From: Paenibacillus sp. H1-7 | GTDB lineage: Bacteria > Bacillota > Bacilli > Paenibacillales > NBRC-103111 | Assembly (NCBI RefSeq): GCF_022354825.1 | Contig: NZ_CP031168.1 | Span: 6,697,501-6,761,500 of the forward strand | Reading direction: 5' to 3' | Length of the DNA stretch: 64,000 bases | In this document: positions 1-9,486 of the stretch, one piece after another | Layout: each line of letters begins with the position of its first letter | Numbering within the stretch: position 1 is the first letter of the stretch | Program-made: the position numbers and the translations under genes | The notes under the pieces: model-generated | The model's database searches: none | Seen by the model: the letters and a program-made list of their open reading frames with translations, nothing else | Told to the model about the DNA's origin: nothing

Positions 1-20
1 CTCCTTGTTGTTCTCCGTCA

Positions 21-1649
21 TCATTTGGACTTGCTGTACCTTTCATAAGCCGCCTGATACGTTTTCATGTACTGGTCGAGTCCCATTTTTTGCACCGTTG
101 CCACATATTTGTCCCACTCATCGAACGAGGCCGAGCCGTTAACGAACTTCGCCTCCATCTCCGTTACATAGGACGTGATGTCCTTGCCTACCGAAGACAT
201 AATTTCATTCTCCGCATCGGTGAAGTTGAAGTTGTTCCAGATCTCCTTCACGGCGTTCGGCTGAGCCTTCTTGCCTGTCGCAATCGCTTCAGGAAGCGTC
301 TCGGAGCCTTTGAACCATTTCTCCGTCACATAACCCGGATAGCTTCCGCCGAGCCAAGTGAAGTATTTGGCGAGTGCTTGGTCCTGGGTCAAGCCTTGAG
401 GATTTTTCGTGATGTCGTCCACGTATTCCATCTTGCCTTCGGCGCCTTCTTTGTACGTTACGTCCTTTTGCCCCATGAAGTAGAACTTCGCGCCTTCCTC
501 GCTGTAGAAGTAATCCATCCAGCGAAGCGTAGCTTCCGGATTCGGGTTTTTGTTCGTAATCGCAAAAGCTCCGACGTGCACCATAGGCACTTTGACGTGA
601 GAGTACAGCTGGTCGCCTTGCGGCCCTTTCAGTGCGCCCAGACCGATGTAGTTTTTCTGATTCATCAATGTTGCCGGATTCGGGATAACGGTGGAGCCGA
701 GCACGCCTTTTTGCCCTTTCGCATAGAGCGCGCTGTCCTTGATCGTGAAAATTTCCTTATCCAAAAGTCCTTCCGCATACAGCTTGTTCACATACTGCAG
801 CATTTCCTTATATTTCGGATCGGTCTTCGTAAATCTCAGCTTGTTCGAAGCCGGATCCATATCGACATACGCATGTCCCAGACCGCGGTTACCAAGACCC
901 CATGCGCCCTTAACCTGATTAATCAGGTTGCCGATGCCTGCGCTGCTGTACGGAATTTCGTCCTTTTGGCCGTTCCCGTTCAAATCCGTATCTTTTACTT
1001 TCTTCAAATATTGGTAAAATTCCTCTGTCGTCTTAGGCTCTTCCATTCCCAGCTTGTCGAGCCATTCCTTGTTCACCCACAGCGGCGTACCGATCAGCAT
1101 CGGCAGGAAGCTCGGATCATAGAAGGAAGGCAGCGAATAAATGTTGCCGTCCGGCATCGTCAAGCCTTTGCGGATATCCGGGTATTTGTCCATCAGCTTC
1201 TTGAAGTTAGGCGCATACTTGTCGATCATATCGTTCAGCTTGACGAAGACGCCCTGGCTGCCGTACTTGGACAGCTCCGCCGCGGACAGTCGAGCAGAAT
1301 AAAACGCATCCGGGTAATCGCCGCCGGCCAGCACCAGATTCTTCTTCTCCGTCAAGTTTTCGAACGGGATCAGCTCGAAGGTGACGTTCATGTTGGACAT
1401 TTTGGCATATTCCTTCCAAACCAGCGTGTCCTCGAACTTGTTGCCGTTCGTAGGCGATTTCCCTGTGAAAAATTTCAGATTAAGCGGCGTATTGACAATC
1501 GGCATCCCCGTAGGATTGACGCCCTTGCCCGCATCCGCGGCGCCCGGCTTGGCCTGCTCTTTTCCGTCACCGGAGCTGCAAGCGGCCAGCATGCCGCCGG
1601 CCATCGTCACGGTAAGCATCGATGCGATCCATTTGTTACGTTTCATCAT
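21..1649 (-). CDS. Sugar ABC transporter substrate-binding lipoprotein (LplA/YtcQ-type)
   Basis: This 542-residue lipoprotein captures a sugar or oligosaccharide outside the membrane and hands it to the two permeases encoded just upstream. Residues 1-23 form a lipoprotein signal with the lipobox LAAC, Cys24 being the lipid anchor. A calcium-loop-like motif, DTDLNGNGQKDE, sits near residues 220-231, as is usual in large Lpl-type binding proteins. The ATG at 1649 is chosen because AGGAGG lies 8 nt before it; the longer reading frame would need a TTG without a ribosome site. It is the last gene of a permease-permease-binding protein operon divergent from an AraC regulator, which probably controls it. 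The ligand cannot be read from the sequence. Confidence 0.93.
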   Translation of the reverse strand: MMKRNKWIASMLTVTMAGGMLAACSSGDGKEQAKPGAADAGKGVNPTGMPIVNTPLNLKFFTGKSPTNGNKFEDTLVWKEYAKMSNMNVTFELIPFENLTEKKNLVLAGGDYPDAFYSARLSAAELSKYGSQGVFVKLNDMIDKYAPNFKKLMDKYPDIRKGLTMPDGNIYSLPSFYDPSFLPMLIGTPLWVNKEWLDKLGMEEPKTTEEFYQYLKKVKDTDLNGNGQKDEIPYSSAGIGNLINQVKGAWGLGNRGLGHAYVDMDPASNKLRFTKTDPKYKEMLQYVNKLYAEGLLDKEIFTIKDSALYAKGQKGVLGSTVIPNPATLMNQKNYIGLGALKGPQGDQLYSHVKVPMVHVGAFAITNKNPNPEATLRWMDYFYSEEGAKFYFMGQKDVTYKEGAEGKMEYVDDITKNPQGLTQDQALAKYFTWLGGSYPGYVTEKWFKGSETLPEAIATGKKAQPNAVKEIWNNFNFTDAENEIMSSVGKDITSYVTEMEAKFVNGSASFDEWDKYVATVQKMGLDQYMKTYQAAYERYSKSK

Positions 1650-1745
1650 TTGTAGTTCCTCCTCGAATCCATCCAATATATAGTATAACTTGAGATAAGG
1701 CCTCAATCGATTGAATCTTAATACGGAGTTGAAACTTGTCCTTGG

Positions 1746-2627
1746 TTACCCTTTAATAGCTCCCACCATGATGCCTTTGACGAAATATTTCTGTAAAAAC
1801 GGATACAGCACTAGCACCGGCAAATTGGCGACGATGACGGCTGCATATTTGATCGCTTCCGCATCCATCACGCTCTTGGCCAGACTCGTGTCGCTGACGT
1901 CGACCATCTCCTGCATCTGGCCCTGCACAAGAATTTCCCGCAGGATAAGCTGCAGCGGGTATTTGGCCCGGTCCGTCAAATAAAGCAGCGCATTGAAGTA
2001 TGCATTCCAATGCCCTACGCTGTAGAACAGCACCATAACAGCGATAATCGGCGCCGACAGCGGCAGGACGATCCGCACCAGGGTCTGCATATTGGAGCAT
2101 CCGTCTATGCTGGCGGACTCCTGAATTTCCCAAGGAATGCTGCTCTGGAAAAACGTGCGCATGATTAGAATGTTCCACACCGAGAGAGCGGAAGGAATAA
2201 CTAGCGCCCAGAACGTATTCAGCATACCGAGCTTTTTGATGAGCAAATAGGTCGGAATCATGCCGCCGCTGAAAAACATCGTGAACAAAATCAGCGCCGT
2301 GAACACGTTGCGGCCGTAAAAATCTCGGCGTGACAGCGGATAAGCCGCCGCAACGGTCATGACCAGGTTGATTGCCGTTCCGACTAACGTGTACAGAATC
2401 GTGTTCATATACCCTGTCAATATTTCTTTATTGTCGAAAATCCGCTCGTACCCGACAAACGTCAGCCCCTTGGGCCACAGCCACACTTCCCCGTTCATTA
2501 CTCTCTCAGGGCTGCTGAGCGACGCGACGGCTACGAAGATCAGGGGGTACAACACGGTTATCGTCACGATGGCCAGGACGGCGTAGATGACAAGCTCGAT
2601 CGTTTTATCTGTCCGAGTTTCGAGCAA
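1746..2627 (-). CDS. Carbohydrate ABC transporter permease (LplC/YtcP-type)
   Basis: This 293-residue inner-membrane permease forms half of the import channel. About six hydrophobic segments are visible, and the cytoplasmic EAA-type loop that docks the ATPase reads ESASIDGCSN then RIVLPLSAP around residues 165-190. The protein ends in GIMVGAIKG, typical of LplC-type permeases. The start appears to be a TTG at 2627, since GGGGGAG lies six bases upstream. Only 16 bp separate it from the partner permease, so the two are surely cotranscribed. No ATPase gene is present; such importers normally share a common MsmX-type ATPase encoded elsewhere. Confidence 0.93.
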   Translation of the reverse strand: MLETRTDKTIELVIYAVLAIVTITVLYPLIFVAVASLSSPERVMNGEVWLWPKGLTFVGYERIFDNKEILTGYMNTILYTLVGTAINLVMTVAAAYPLSRRDFYGRNVFTALILFTMFFSGGMIPTYLLIKKLGMLNTFWALVIPSALSVWNILIMRTFFQSSIPWEIQESASIDGCSNMQTLVRIVLPLSAPIIAVMVLFYSVGHWNAYFNALLYLTDRAKYPLQLILREILVQGQMQEMVDVSDTSLAKSVMDAEAIKYAAVIVANLPVLVLYPFLQKYFVKGIMVGAIKG

Positions 2628-2643
2628 TACAGGCTCCCCCTTT

Positions 2644-3549
2644 TTACCATAAGCTAGTTTCGTTGACTTTGCGGGCGATCCGGTTCACCGTAAGCAGCAG
2701 GATGAAGTTAACGACGGAATTGAACAATCCGACCGCAGCCGAGTAGCTGAATTCCGCACCCAAAATCCCGCTTCGGTATACGTTGGTCGAAATAACGTCC
2801 GATGCGCTCATGTTAAGCGAGTTCTGCATCAGGAACACTTTCTCGAAGCCGACGCCGAGAATCGATCCTACATTAAGGATGAGCAGGATAACGACGGTCG
2901 GCATGATGCCCGGTAAATTAATGTGCCATATGCGCTGCAGTCTGCTCGCACCATCCATACGCGCCGCTTCATGCAGCTGCGGATCGATGCCTGCCAGCGC
3001 AGCCAAGTAAATGATCGAGCTCCATCCCATTTGCTGCCATACGCCCGACATCACATAGATCGTCTTGAACCAGCCCGGCTCCGTCATGAACGGAATCGAT
3101 TCTCCGCCGAATATCCGGATCACGATATTGACAAGTCCCGTCTCCGGCGACAGAAACATCATGACCATACCGACGGCTACGACGGTCGACAAGAAGTGCG
3201 GCGCGTACGTCACCGTTTGGATGAAGCGGCGATACAAGCTCGAACGCACCTCATTGATCATAAGTGCGAGCAGGATCGGTACGGGAAAGCCGACGATTAG
3301 CTGGTACAATCCGATGCCCAGCGTATTTTTCATAATCCGCCAAAAATAAAAGCTGGAGAAAAACCGCTCAAAATGCTTGAACCCTACCCATGGACTCCCC
3401 CATATGCCTTTTGTCGCGATAAAATCTTTAAATGCGATCTGAACCCCGTACATCGGCACGTACTCGAATATGATGAAGAATGCCAAAACCGGCAGGAACA
3501 GCAAGTACAGATCTGCGTTTCTTCTAATGCGTCTGATGACTGTATTCAT
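2644..3549 (-). CDS. ABC transporter permease (LplB/YtdP-neighbour type)
   Basis: This 301-residue permease is the second half of the importer. The N-terminal part has the family pattern of a first membrane helix followed by FEYVPMYGVQIAFKDF, and the EAA loop reads EAARMDGASRLQRIW. The first gene of the operon, it starts 220 bp from the divergent AraC gene. The ATG at 3549 is preferred over the GTG two codons earlier, because GAGAGGAAGG lies at a proper distance only from the ATG. Assignment to the LplB family is firm; substrate is unknown. Confidence 0.93.
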   Translation of the reverse strand: MNTVIRRIRRNADLYLLFLPVLAFFIIFEYVPMYGVQIAFKDFIATKGIWGSPWVGFKHFERFFSSFYFWRIMKNTLGIGLYQLIVGFPVPILLALMINEVRSSLYRRFIQTVTYAPHFLSTVVAVGMVMMFLSPETGLVNIVIRIFGGESIPFMTEPGWFKTIYVMSGVWQQMGWSSIIYLAALAGIDPQLHEAARMDGASRLQRIWHINLPGIMPTVVILLILNVGSILGVGFEKVFLMQNSLNMSASDVISTNVYRSGILGAEFSYSAAVGLFNSVVNFILLLTVNRIARKVNETSLW

Positions 3550-3769
3550 GGTCACCTTCCTCTCTATGGCAATGTTTCGCAGGTTGTCTGCCCCTGTTTC
3601 GGATCATACGACGCCAGAACGCTCTCTGACTATAGACTTTTCTTTTGTTTTCCGGCTTTACCTTCGTTTCTAAAAAAGAGATAAATATCTAAAATTTTGT
3701 TCCTTTCCTGTTCCGGACGCATCTTGTAAGATAGTAAGGACAAGCAAGAACGCTAAAGGGGTCGCTCTG

Positions 3770-6025
3770 ATGAACCGTTTTAAAACTAGAAGAACTTCGT
3801 TGTTTTTTACTATACTTATCAGTTTTTTGGTCATCATTCTTTTGTTTTTTACATTTAATGTGGTAGCGTTCGCCTTCTTCAAAAGCAAATATCAGGACGA
3901 GCTGATCCGATATAACCGGCTCATTTTGCAAAATACGGCAGAACGGTACAACACTCATTTTGCCCGGGTGAAGACATCGCTTTACAAAATTTATAACGAT
4001 CCCGAGGTTTCCGGGTTCAATCGTCAGCTCTTGACGAAGCAGGATCAGGACGTCAATTATTTGCAGGGTAAAAAAATCATCGAGCTGCTGCGCTCCGAGG
4101 TGTATAATCCGCAGCTGTTTCTGGACAATGTAACCCTGTATTACCAATCCAAGGAGTTTACGCTGGACAAGGAAGGAAGCAGCGGCGCGGAGGATCAGTT
4201 CAATGCTCTCTATTCGAGCGGCATTTATCCGCTCACGTTCTGGAAGTCGCATCTGGCGAAGAGCGCTAATTTCTCAATGCTTCCGGTTTCGCGCTTTCAG
4301 ACGACCTGGAATGTACCGGAGAAAAAAGAGCTGCTGCCGATCAGCTTCAAGCTCCCGGACAGCCATTATATGGTAATCGGCTATCTCGACATCGCCAAGT
4401 CGCAGCAAGCCTTCTTCGACGATAGTGAGAACGCTCGCAAATTCATGATTGCCGATAAGGACGGCACCATGCTGTATCAGTCCGGAGGGGAATGGCGGGA
4501 GGAGCGGGTACCGCAATTTTCGGAAGGGATGAATTACGCGCTGAAGGACGGCATCTATTATTTCAAGGAGCAAGACAGCGAAGGAATGACCTACATTACG
4601 GCTGTTCCCAACGCCGCCATGGCCGCTCAGCTCAACCGGATGATGGTTACGCTGCTTCTCATTTTCATCATGTCGCTTAGCATAGGTCTTGCCGCTTCAT
4701 TTTATTACAGCAAACGGATCAACCGTCCGGTCAAGCAGCTCATTACCTCGATTATTAACGGGCAAAAATCTGATCTGACCAGCTCGATCAGCGAGTTCGA
4801 TTTCATCAATCAGAAAATATTCGATCTCGTAGCGGAGAAAAACGTCGTCCAATCCGAGCTATCAAGCAAGCAGTCCATTCTGAAAAGCTACAATTATATT
4901 AATAAACTAAAGAGCATCAATACGGATATTAATGAATGGAAGGACTTTATCGCGGCGGAGGAAAGCTTCACGATCGTCCTTTATATGCTGAGGTTTCGCA
5001 GCGGGTCGTTCGACGATACGACCTTGAAAAAGGACCGTGCCGCTTATTACTTCCGCGAGCATATTTCGCTTATTTTCTCGGAGCGGTTCCCGGGCTGCCA
5101 TACGTTCCAAATGGAGAAAAATCAAATACTGACCGTTATCAACGGCCGTCATGAGAAAGAACAGATCGAGGAAGTGCTGAAGGAGCTGAAGGTGGTCTTC
5201 GACAGGGACAGCCAGTACAGCCTGTTCACCGTGGCGGTCAGCTCATGGTTCGAGCATTCTTCGCAGTTCAACCATGCGTACAGGCAGGTTCTCGAAATCG
5301 TCCGTCAGGCGAGACTCGAGGAGGAGACGCAAATCCTGCTCGGCAGCCGCATGCTGCCGGCAACGTTCACGTTAAGCCCTGCGCAGGATCAGGAGCTGAA
5401 TGCCAGCATTCAAGCCGGTGACGCGGAAGGAGCGAACGAGCTTCTCCAGCGTTTTCTTGATGAAATGTACATGAAGGAAGCGAGCGTAACCCAATTCGCT
5501 TTGTTCGCGGAGTCGATCGAGGCCAAAGTATGGAAGTTCATGGACATTTATAAAATTGAGCAGGGCGCGTCGTGGCCCCTTAAGCCTCTGATGCAGCAGC
5601 TGAGAGAATGCTGTACGCTTGATGAGTACAAGCAGGCTTACGCCGGCATTATCGAGCTGGCCGTGTCCTTGATTGTCGAGAAAAAAGGGGAAAGCGATCC
5701 GATCATCAACTTCGTCATGGACAACCTTCATACGAAGTACGGTGAAGAGCTGTCTCTCGACTATTTGGCCGATAAGCTCAATATGTCGAGCGCTTATTTA
5801 TCTGTATATATTAAGGAAAAGACGGGAACGAACTTCAGCGATCATTTGAACGATATCCGTATCCGCAAGGCGCAGGAGCTGCTGTCGGGCACGGATACGA
5901 GCATCAACGACGTCAGCCTGCAGATCGGCTACCGGAATATTACGTCGTTCAACCGGATGTTCAAGAAGTGGACCGGAATGACGCCGAGCGAGTATCGGCG
6001 AAGCGCCATGGTGGCCCAGAAATAA
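3770..6025 (+). CDS. Membrane-anchored AraC-family transcriptional regulator
   Basis: This 751-residue regulator has one membrane helix at about residues 12-38, an extracytoplasmic sensor region, a second helix at about 290-313, a cytoplasmic linker of roughly 330 residues, and a C-terminal AraC DNA-binding domain (about 648-745) with two helix-turn-helix motifs, including LADKLNMSSAYLSVYIKEKT and IGYRNITSFNRMFKKWTG. No receiver or kinase domain is seen, so it probably senses a sugar or binding protein directly and activates DNA. Such proteins usually sit next to Lpl-type importers, and here it is divergent from one. Ribosome site AAGGGG precedes the ATG at 3770. The ligand is unknown. Confidence 0.92.
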   Translation: MNRFKTRRTSLFFTILISFLVIILLFFTFNVVAFAFFKSKYQDELIRYNRLILQNTAERYNTHFARVKTSLYKIYNDPEVSGFNRQLLTKQDQDVNYLQGKKIIELLRSEVYNPQLFLDNVTLYYQSKEFTLDKEGSSGAEDQFNALYSSGIYPLTFWKSHLAKSANFSMLPVSRFQTTWNVPEKKELLPISFKLPDSHYMVIGYLDIAKSQQAFFDDSENARKFMIADKDGTMLYQSGGEWREERVPQFSEGMNYALKDGIYYFKEQDSEGMTYITAVPNAAMAAQLNRMMVTLLLIFIMSLSIGLAASFYYSKRINRPVKQLITSIINGQKSDLTSSISEFDFINQKIFDLVAEKNVVQSELSSKQSILKSYNYINKLKSINTDINEWKDFIAAEESFTIVLYMLRFRSGSFDDTTLKKDRAAYYFREHISLIFSERFPGCHTFQMEKNQILTVINGRHEKEQIEEVLKELKVVFDRDSQYSLFTVAVSSWFEHSSQFNHAYRQVLEIVRQARLEEETQILLGSRMLPATFTLSPAQDQELNASIQAGDAEGANELLQRFLDEMYMKEASVTQFALFAESIEAKVWKFMDIYKIEQGASWPLKPLMQQLRECCTLDEYKQAYAGIIELAVSLIVEKKGESDPIINFVMDNLHTKYGEELSLDYLADKLNMSSAYLSVYIKEKTGTNFSDHLNDIRIRKAQELLSGTDTSINDVSLQIGYRNITSFNRMFKKWTGMTPSEYRRSAMVAQK

Positions 6026-6070
6026 ATGGAATGAGCCAGCTGTGCTGCAATTAGCGCATTCAATAGAAAT

Positions 6071-6158
6071 AGACCCTTATGCCGCTGTTTCCGTGTTTCA
6101 TCGATGAACTTGAACTCGACTCGATGGAACGAAAACTATGCGGGAAAGGGTCTTTTTT
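6071..6158 (+). terminator. Long imperfect hairpin with T-run after the AraC gene
   Basis: Arms at 6071-6104 and 6121-6153 are imperfectly complementary over about 33 bases, the outer end pairing AGACCCTT with AAGGGTCT, and a run of six T follows on the plus strand. It fits a Rho-independent terminator for the AraC gene that ends 45 bp upstream. The stem is longer than usual. Confidence 0.5.
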
Positions 6159-6222
6159 CGATACCATTACATCGAATTGCCTCCACCAGCTTTCTATTTG
6201 TTTCACCTTCTGAGTAGGATCA

Positions 6223-6519
6223 TTAACCGACCAGCGTCAAAGCCTTCTTCAACGCGCCGGATGCGCCAAAGCCGTCGTGATAATCGATCTTCTTCCCTTT
6301 CTTCTCGGCAAGCTCCCGTACCGCCCACATCGACGTATGCTTGATCGCGCCTTTCAGCACAATGATCACATCCGCTTTATTAATGATCCGCTGAAAATAA
6401 TGCTCCACGGATCCGCCGCCGGTCTTGCCGTTATGATGCTCAACGATCAAGCCTTGCTTTTCTCCCAGCTTCTTAAATGTGTCCGTCTGACTGCCTCCGA
6501 TGATCGCTACCGTCTTCAT
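6223..6519 (-). CDS. DUF2325 domain-containing protein
   Basis: This 98-residue protein begins MKTVAIIGGSQ, a nucleotide-fold-like start, and contains VIIVLKGAIKHTSMW in the middle and the C-terminal YHDGFGASGAL. These match the DUF2325 family of small cytosolic proteins of unknown function common in Bacillota. The ATG at 6519 is chosen because GGGGGA lies 7 nt before it; an upstream in-frame codon lacks a ribosome site. It is a single gene between the AraC gene and the SIS-domain operon, on the minus strand. No function is proposed. Confidence 0.8.
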   Translation of the reverse strand: MKTVAIIGGSQTDTFKKLGEKQGLIVEHHNGKTGGGSVEHYFQRIINKADVIIVLKGAIKHTSMWAVRELAEKKGKKIDYHDGFGASGALKKALTLVG

Positions 6520-6665
6520 TATAGATTCCCCCGATCCCAAGATATCGATTGATATCGATTCAATTCAACGCTGCAGCTTATTTACTAATTATTGTATCGC
6601 AATATACCTAAATGTCAATGTGTTTAGTCGGATTTATTTTATGGTTTCACTGTGCAGCAATGCAA

Positions 6666-6694
6666 AAGCCGCTCTATGGTACATAAAGCGGCTT
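6666..6694 (-). terminator. Terminator of the amino-sugar operon
   Basis: AAGCCGCT and AGCGGCTT flank a 13-base loop; read on the minus strand the hairpin is followed by TTTTGC. It lies about 40 bp after the stop codon of the SIS-domain gene, the last gene of the minus-strand operon. The T-run is short. Confidence 0.5.
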
Positions 6695-6735
6695 CTATAA
6701 CTATAAGAGCGGGAATGCAGGCTCATGAATCCGGG

Positions 6736-7494
6736 CTACAGCTTCTTGATTCTTCCTTTGAACTGTTCAATAAAGCGGGCGTTGGACTCATCGCCGCCGC
6801 TTGCATTGCCGCTCATCCAAATCGGCGGCCGGACTCCGTCCTTGACGAGCAGCTCAATCGTCTCCGAAACGAGCGAATTTAACAAATACGCGTTGGCGAA
6901 CGTGGACATGGCCGCCACCCGCTGATCCAACCCGTCGATGTCGACGACGGCGTCTCCTACCTCGATCTTCGTGTCGAGGACGACATCGACGAGGTCGTGC
7001 AAGTTTTGCTTCGACGGATGGCGCGCAACGTGATGCTCGGGTGTGGCGAGCGCATGCCGGACGGATGTGACCCCGATCGTGGTGACGCCGCGTGCTCGGG
7101 CCTCCAAAGCCGCATCAATAGTAGCGGAGTTGATGCCATAGGAATTAATAATGATCAATAAGTCCCCCTGCTTCAATCCGTAATCGTCCATGACGATTCG
7201 GGCATATCCGGGAGTTCTCTCCACCGCCATCGACCTGAGTGCTCCGCCGCTCAGCAGCGTACCTTCATCCAGCATGGCGCTGATATGCATAAGGCCGCCT
7301 GCCCGGAAAAATATTTCCTGCGAGCCCAGGTTCGAATGCCCGCCGGGACCATAAGCATACACGATCTTGTCCAGCTTGATATGATCCGCCATCAAGCGGG
7401 CCGCGCGGGCAATCGGCGCTTGCTCCTCCTGATGAAGCAGCTCCAAATGGTGAACAATTTTATGAAGGTATTGGGTCATTACGGGTAAGCTCAT
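6736..7494 (-). CDS. SIS-domain sugar isomerase-like protein (UPF0309-like)
   Basis: This 252-residue cytosolic protein has a single SIS fold, the module that binds phosphosugars in isomerases and regulators. Visible features are YAYGPGGHSNLGSQEIFFRA near residues 47-66 and DLLIIINSYGINSATIDAAL further on, the latter being the Ser-rich phosphosugar loop region. It resembles the UPF0309 group of unassigned SIS proteins often found with amino-sugar genes. It ends the operon: 12 bp separate it from nagA. GAGGAGGA precedes the ATG at 7494. A role in handling an amino-sugar phosphate is inferred from context only. Confidence 0.82.
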   Translation of the reverse strand: MSLPVMTQYLHKIVHHLELLHQEEQAPIARAARLMADHIKLDKIVYAYGPGGHSNLGSQEIFFRAGGLMHISAMLDEGTLLSGGALRSMAVERTPGYARIVMDDYGLKQGDLLIIINSYGINSATIDAALEARARGVTTIGVTSVRHALATPEHHVARHPSKQNLHDLVDVVLDTKIEVGDAVVDIDGLDQRVAAMSTFANAYLLNSLVSETIELLVKDGVRPPIWMSGNASGGDESNARFIEQFKGRIKKL

Positions 7495-7506
7495 ACGGAC
7501 TCCTCC

Positions 7507-8685
7507 TCACTCGGGTGCGGTCGAATCGTAAACCCGGCTGCCTTGTTTATACGTCTGCACAACAGTCACATTCTGATCCTTCAGCTCGAACAAGACCAGG
7601 TCGGCGGGCGCTCCGGCTGCAAGTCCGTGCTGCGAAGGCAATCCCATAAACGCGGAGGGACGGACCGAAGCCATGTCCCATGCATCCTCGAGAGGTGCCA
7701 AGCCGCTTTTGACCAGATGGGAGATGCCCCAGGGGAGCATCTGCACCGATCCCGCCAAAAGCCCGGGGGTATCGGCCATATGCAGCCGTCCTTCCGGTGT
7801 AAGGACCACCCGTCCGCCGATATGATTATCGTACGCTCCGGGGGCCAAGCCGCTGAAGGAAACGGCGTCGCTGACGAGCAGCGCCTTGTTGCCTTTGGTG
7901 CGCAGCACGACCTTCAGCACCGATCGCGGCAGATGGAAGCCGTCGGCAATGACGCATGCGGTCAGCCCGTCCTGGCTTAATTGCTCCCATATGTAATTGG
8001 GATGGCGAGGCAGCATCAAATGAGCCCCATTGCCGAGATGAGTGGACATTGTGGCACCGGCTTGGACAGCAGCATCGATCTGCTCTGCCGAAGCAGCCGT
8101 ATGCCCGATCGATACGGTGACGCCCTGATCCGTAGCCCGCTCGATAAATTCAGTCGCCCCCGGCCATTCGGGCGACAACGTAATCAGTTGGATGCGGCCT
8201 TGCGCCGCCTCCTGCCACCGCTGGAACATAGGCCAGCTCGGAGCCTTCGTATAGCTTCGGTTATGGGCCCCGCGGGGGCCGTCCTCCGGAGAAATGAACG
8301 GGCCCTCGAGATGAATGCCTGCGACGCCGGCATCGGACACCGGGTCTTCCGCACAAGCAGCGGCAATGGTTTGCACCGCCTGTTCGATTTCGGCATCGCC
8401 ATTCGTTATGACCGTAGGATAATAAGAGGTAACGCCTTCCTTCCACAGCTTGCGCGTAGCCTGCTGCACCGCTTCTGGGGCAATCGGAATCGAATTGAAG
8501 TCGGTGCCGAAGTAGCCGTTGATTTGCAAATCCACCAGACCGGGAGCGATATAAGGCAGCGAAGACCTCCCTTGCTCCGGTGCTAGCGGTTGAATCTCCC
8601 TAATAAGGCCGTCTTCGATATGAATCGTAACGGGCTCACCGGTTGTATAATGTATTCCTTCCACCTTCGTTACATATCCAGGCAT
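7507..8685 (-). CDS. nagA: N-acetylglucosamine-6-phosphate deacetylase
   Basis: This 392-residue amidohydrolase removes acetate from GlcNAc-6-phosphate, giving glucosamine-6-phosphate for NagB. Family marks are IAPGLVDLQINGYFGTDF near residue 45, the metal-ligand Glu in HLEGPFISPEDGPRGAHN, His in SIGHTAAS and the second His in STHLGNGAH, and the catalytic Asp in LVSDAVSFSG. The HLGNGAH segment differs from the HLFNAM of classical NagA, so this may be a divergent branch with a somewhat different substrate. The ATG at 8685 is preferred over one three codons earlier because TAGGAG would abut the earlier one. It follows nagB by 12 bp. Confidence 0.88.
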   Translation of the reverse strand: MPGYVTKVEGIHYTTGEPVTIHIEDGLIREIQPLAPEQGRSSLPYIAPGLVDLQINGYFGTDFNSIPIAPEAVQQATRKLWKEGVTSYYPTVITNGDAEIEQAVQTIAAACAEDPVSDAGVAGIHLEGPFISPEDGPRGAHNRSYTKAPSWPMFQRWQEAAQGRIQLITLSPEWPGATEFIERATDQGVTVSIGHTAASAEQIDAAVQAGATMSTHLGNGAHLMLPRHPNYIWEQLSQDGLTACVIADGFHLPRSVLKVVLRTKGNKALLVSDAVSFSGLAPGAYDNHIGGRVVLTPEGRLHMADTPGLLAGSVQMLPWGISHLVKSGLAPLEDAWDMASVRPSAFMGLPSQHGLAAGAPADLVLFELKDQNVTVVQTYKQGSRVYDSTAPE

Positions 8686-8697
8686 GGCGATCATCTC

Positions 8698-9486
8698 CTA
8701 CTCGAGCTCTCCGCCATAGGAATCGGTATCCACATACAGCGTGCAGTCCGGATGTGTGCGCAATACCGTAGAAGGACATTCCGTCGAAATGGAGCCGTTC
8801 AGCGTCCGTCGAACGGCAGCCGTCTTGGTCTTGCCCGGTACCATGCAATACAAATGCGCGCCGGAGCAAAGCGCCGGGATGGTCAATGTAAGAGCATGGG
8901 TGGGCACGTCCTGCAGCGTGGCAAAGCAGCCGTCGTTCACCTGCTGCTGCCGGCAAGGCAGATCCAGCTCCACGCTTTTCACCAGCATCGGATCGTTAAA
9001 ATCGGCGACCGGCGGATCGTTGAACGCAATATGGCCGTTCTCCCCGATTCCCAAGCATACGATATCGATCGGCGCTTCTCCAAGCAGCCCAGCATAGCGC
9101 AGGCATTCCTCGTCAATATTTCCCGAGCTGTCGATCAAATGCACTTCTCCCGGCTTCACCTCGTCAAACAGCCGTTCACATAGGAACGTGCCGAACCGCT
9201 GAGGCGCATCCAGGGAAAGACCGATGTACTCATCCATATGAAACACGGTGACGCGGGACCAATCGATTCCTTCGCTGCTTTTTAACGTTTGCAGAAATTC
9301 GTTTTGCGAAGGGGCGGCGGCAAATACCATCCGGATGCGGCTTTTGGTGCTCAAAAGCTCCTTCATTTTGCCGGCGACATGGCTTCCGGCCGCATTCCCC
9401 ATCTGCTGTCTGTTCTCATAAATTTGGACACGGAGCCGGTCGACGGCTGTTGTTTGTAAAGGTTGAATCGTTTCATTCAGGTTCAT
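8698..9486 (-). CDS. nagB: Glucosamine-6-phosphate deaminase
   Basis: This 262-residue enzyme converts glucosamine-6-phosphate to fructose-6-phosphate and ammonia. The family motif appears as CLGIGENGHIAFNDPP, and the C-terminal part has the PGKTKTAAVRRTLNG segment typical of the NagB/6-phosphogluconolactonase fold. In classical NagB the motif ends in FNEP; the Asp here is a mild variant. The start codon at 9486 overlaps the end of the preceding gene by 14 bp, so translation is probably coupled. Together with nagA it completes amino-sugar entry into glycolysis. Confidence 0.9.
   Translation of the reverse strand: MNLNETIQPLQTTAVDRLRVQIYENRQQMGNAAGSHVAGKMKELLSTKSRIRMVFAAAPSQNEFLQTLKSSEGIDWSRVTVFHMDEYIGLSLDAPQRFGTFLCERLFDEVKPGEVHLIDSSGNIDEECLRYAGLLGEAPIDIVCLGIGENGHIAFNDPPVADFNDPMLVKSVELDLPCRQQQVNDGCFATLQDVPTHALTLTIPALCSGAHLYCMVPGKTKTAAVRRTLNGSISTECPSTVLRTHPDCTLYVDTDSYGGELE

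Noticed and set aside
90..1655. Plus-strand frame of 521 codons
   Set aside because: Antisense to a clear binding-protein gene; composition unlike a real protein and no ribosome site.
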